Source: CAYPZL01 sp964415045 (lineage in GTDB: Bacteria; Planctomycetota; Phycisphaerae; Sedimentisphaerales; Anaerobacaceae). Taken from it: a stretch of 50,584 bases of DNA. Below the pieces are notes generated by a model that saw only the letters and a program-made list of their open reading frames with translations, was not told the origin of the DNA and searched no databases. Every line of letters starts with the position of its first letter. Positions within the stretch are counted from its first letter, which is position 1. The stretch spans positions 1 to 50,584 of the forward strand of contig CAYPZL010000013.1 of the NCBI GenBank assembly GCA_964415045.1, given 5' to 3'. This document shows positions 50,482 to 50,584 of this stretch, piece by piece. The position numbers and the translations under genes were made by a program.

Positions 50482-50584
50482 ACCAATCTCCCTTCAACAG
50501 AAAAGGTCAGAATATCCGCGACAAATGCTAATATACTCAAGTTGACTGACTTTTTCGATTGGTCTGGGGCGTGGGGAACAGGAT

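Overview
The window reads as a chromosomal segment of a GC-rich planctomycete, most likely of the class Phycisphaerae. This assignment is an inference from gene content: a protein with a pilin-like H-X9-DG tail, an exosortase locus, a Tat-exported sulfatase, a pectate lyase with a calcium-repeat tail, a GH26-like hydrolase, tandem Ycf46-type AAA ATPases, and several families of short dispersed intergenic repeats. No rRNA, tRNA, CRISPR array, phage or intact insertion sequence was seen.

Layout. 0.2-8.2 kb: secreted pectate lyase, a PTS IIA-type protein with a clear promoter, alpha-glucan phosphorylase (glgP), an unannotated structured RNA with its own promoter and terminator (6S-like in shape), pheT lacking the tRNA-binding domain, and a VOC-fold protein divergent from it. 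8.3-11.8 kb: two tandem paralogous AAA ATPases and a PEGA lipoprotein. 11.8-24.2 kb: a minus-strand exopolysaccharide/exosortase locus (Wza-like exporter, exosortase, EpsI-like protein, 1659-residue TPR protein, Wzz/BY-kinase-like protein with an Arg in place of the Walker A Lys, and a UDP-GlcNAc 4-epimerase-like enzyme). 24.4-25.8 kb: sulfatase. 26.2-27.2 kb: a compact nuclease-like protein and a HEPN-like protein, apparently co-transcribed from a strong promoter.

27.3-34.1 kb: a reductive nitrogen and nitrosative-stress island. A Rrf2 regulator, cupin, hybrid-cluster protein (hcp), ferredoxin-like protein and SO_0444-type metal permease run in one direction, next to nrfHA for nitrite ammonification. 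34.4-38.9 kb: a cold-shock gene with promoter and terminator, GH26-like hydrolase, an antitoxin-like regulator without a toxin but with an operator placed inside its promoter, a pilin-like gene between two copies of a 77-bp repeat, and a large protein of unknown function. 39.0-40.0 kb: a graveyard of gene fragments (pieces of korA, korB and a TIGR02757-family gene). 40.0-50.5 kb: a ferritin-like protein, a translationally coupled comEC / alkaline phosphatase / small barrel-sandwich operon, an OmpA-like lipoprotein, prepilin peptidase, argG, and a large secreted protein ending in a pilin-like H-X9-DG module.

Together the genes suggest a surface-attached or particle-associated polysaccharide degrader that makes its own exopolysaccharide and can live anaerobically with nitrite as electron acceptor. 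All functions are assigned by reading motifs by eye; no database search was run.
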